Below, one piece after another: positions 63,329 to 64,000 of a stretch of DNA of 64,000 nt (positions are counted from its first letter, which is position 1; each line of letters starts with the position of its first letter). This stretch comes from an uncultured Bacteroidales bacterium (GTDB taxonomy: Bacteria; Bacteroidota; Bacteroidia; Bacteroidales; Bacteroidaceae): assembly GCA_902800925.1 (NCBI GenBank), contig CADCGD010000038.1, forward strand, positions 1 through 64,000. The letters run 5' to 3'. The notes beneath the pieces were generated by a model, which was given only the letters and a program-made list of their open reading frames with translations, ran no database searches and was not told where the DNA came from. Position numbers and translations under genes: made by a program.

Positions 63329-64000
63329 TTAGAATGTGTATCCTAACGTCAAGAGCACCTGATGGCGCTTGTTCTCAACAGAAACCTGCGGAGCGATGCA
63401 GTCAGCAGTAGGACTGTTAGCATCGTAGTAGCTCATGAAGGGTGAGAAAGTTCCCTTAGTTGTGCTGTACTGATAGGCCAGCGAGGCGTTGAACTTATCG
63501 AACGTGTAACCAAAGCCACAGGTGAAGCGATTGGTTGCCTCCCAATTAGTATAGTCTGTAGCTGAACTGACATACGAGCCGTCAGAGTTGAGCGTACCAT
63601 CCTTGAACCCCTCCTTCTGATACATTGGACTGACGTAGTTGTAGCCAATGCGCAAAGCCAATTCACGGGTTGGTTTTATTTCAGCACCCAACTTCAGGGT
63701 GTGAACGCCCTTCAGCGTCTTGGCAGTATGGTCGTTCATGACGCGATCGCTCTCTGAGTTACTGCTATAGGAATCCGACCACTCATTATAGTATTCGCCA
63801 GTGATATAGCGTGAATCCATGCTGCCATAGTCAGCATATTCGTAGCTGGCACCCAGAGCGACCTGTGAACCAATGGTATGACCCAGGCTGACACCAAACT
63901 TCCACGGAGTATAGAGGCGGAACTTATAGTTGGTGCGGTCGCGGGCATCCATGATGCTACCTGAATCGAAACGATTATAACCATCAGAGATAAACGAGTA
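63329..64000 (-). CDS. OmpP1/FadL family outer membrane transport protein, partial
   Basis: C-terminal about 224 residues of a beta-barrel protein; the frame stays open past 64000, so the start is outside. It begins in window with FISDGYNRFDSGSIMDARD and repeats amphipathic strands with Tyr/Gly (LGASYEYADYGSMD, ALRIGYNYVSPMY) and ends in LLTLGYTF, the C-terminal aromatic residue expected of outer-membrane barrels. Bacteroidales relatives are sometimes called hemin receptors; a hydrophobic compound transporter is likely. Confidence 0.85.
   Translation of the reverse strand, partial: YSFISDGYNRFDSGSIMDARDRTNYKFRLYTPWKFGVSLGHTIGSQVALGASYEYADYGSMDSRYITGEYYNEWSDSYSSNSESDRVMNDHTAKTLKGVHTLKLGAEIKPTRELALRIGYNYVSPMYQKEGFKDGTLNSDGSYVSSATDYTNWEATNRFTCGFGYTFDKFNASLAYQYSTTKGTFSPFMSYYDANSPTADCIAPQVSVENKRHQVLLTLGYTF

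Overview
The window looks like a chromosomal segment of a gut or rumen Bacteroidales bacterium, most likely Prevotella/Segatella. The evidence is (i) repeated Bacteroidota-type promoters (TAnnTTTG, several with TTTG 20 nt upstream), (ii) start codons mostly without Shine-Dalgarno sequences, (iii) typical gene families (smalltalk peptide, DUF3987/VirE-type protein, PPi-dependent phosphofructokinase with a membrane pyrophosphatase, ferredoxin-linked 2-oxoacid oxidoreductase, OmpP1/FadL porin), and (iv) close overall protein similarity to Prevotella families as I know them. No species can be named from sequence alone.

Layout. 1-0.3 kb: 5' part of a sugar O-acetyltransferase (minus). 0.7-3.7 kb: pflB-pflA. 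3.7-4.6 kb: small envelope cluster (YtxH, holin-like, small protein). 4.7-8.2 kb: SPOR lipoprotein, ruvX, def, TPR protein. 8.2-15.1 kb (minus): PP2C-like phosphatase, YgiQ radical SAM, golvesin/amidase-like secreted protein, acyltransferase and two unknowns. 15.3-20.1 kb: PPi-PFK, GH25 lysozyme and K+-dependent-type membrane pyrophosphatase. 21-33 kb: rarA, TRIC channel, then a long plus-strand run purU-hisH-hisA-hisF-hisIE-ftsE-lysC-lysA-uvrA. 33.1-33.7 kb: four tRNA loci, one of them a chimeric, probably dead tRNA-Ser. 33.7-37.9 kb: EamA transporter, a degenerate repeat-rich spacer, MBL hydrolase, murB, lipoprotein. 38.0-41.8 kb: pheS, thiE-like, prs, TlpA-like lipoprotein. 41.9-47.9 kb (minus): ilvD-ilvB-ilvN-acyl-ACP thioesterase-ilvC. 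48.1-51.9 kb (minus): 2-oxoacid:ferredoxin oxidoreductase operon plus an OmpA protein. 52.2-56.6 kb: accessory cluster with a DUF3987/VirE-type ATPase and small unknown genes. 56.7-64 kb: GH2 beta-galactosidase, small TPR protein, folD, ffh, partial fadL-type porin.

How it works together: most of the window is housekeeping. It covers anaerobic pyruvate/formate and one-carbon metabolism (pfl, purU, folD), PPi-based glycolysis and ion pumping, His/Lys/branched-chain amino acid synthesis, and envelope functions. The unusual signals are genomic rather than metabolic: palindromic GC-rich repeats read in frame inside hisH, uvrA and the VirE-type gene; 7-8 nt tandem repeats placed right before internal start codons, often behind a GC-rich palindrome; a 150-bp inverted-repeat element and a 21-bp tandem array next to the tRNA cluster; and three loci where a gene end seems lost (rarA 5' end, oxidoreductase alpha-subunit 5' end, tRNA-Ser 3' end). 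No CRISPR array, rRNA or intact insertion sequence was seen.
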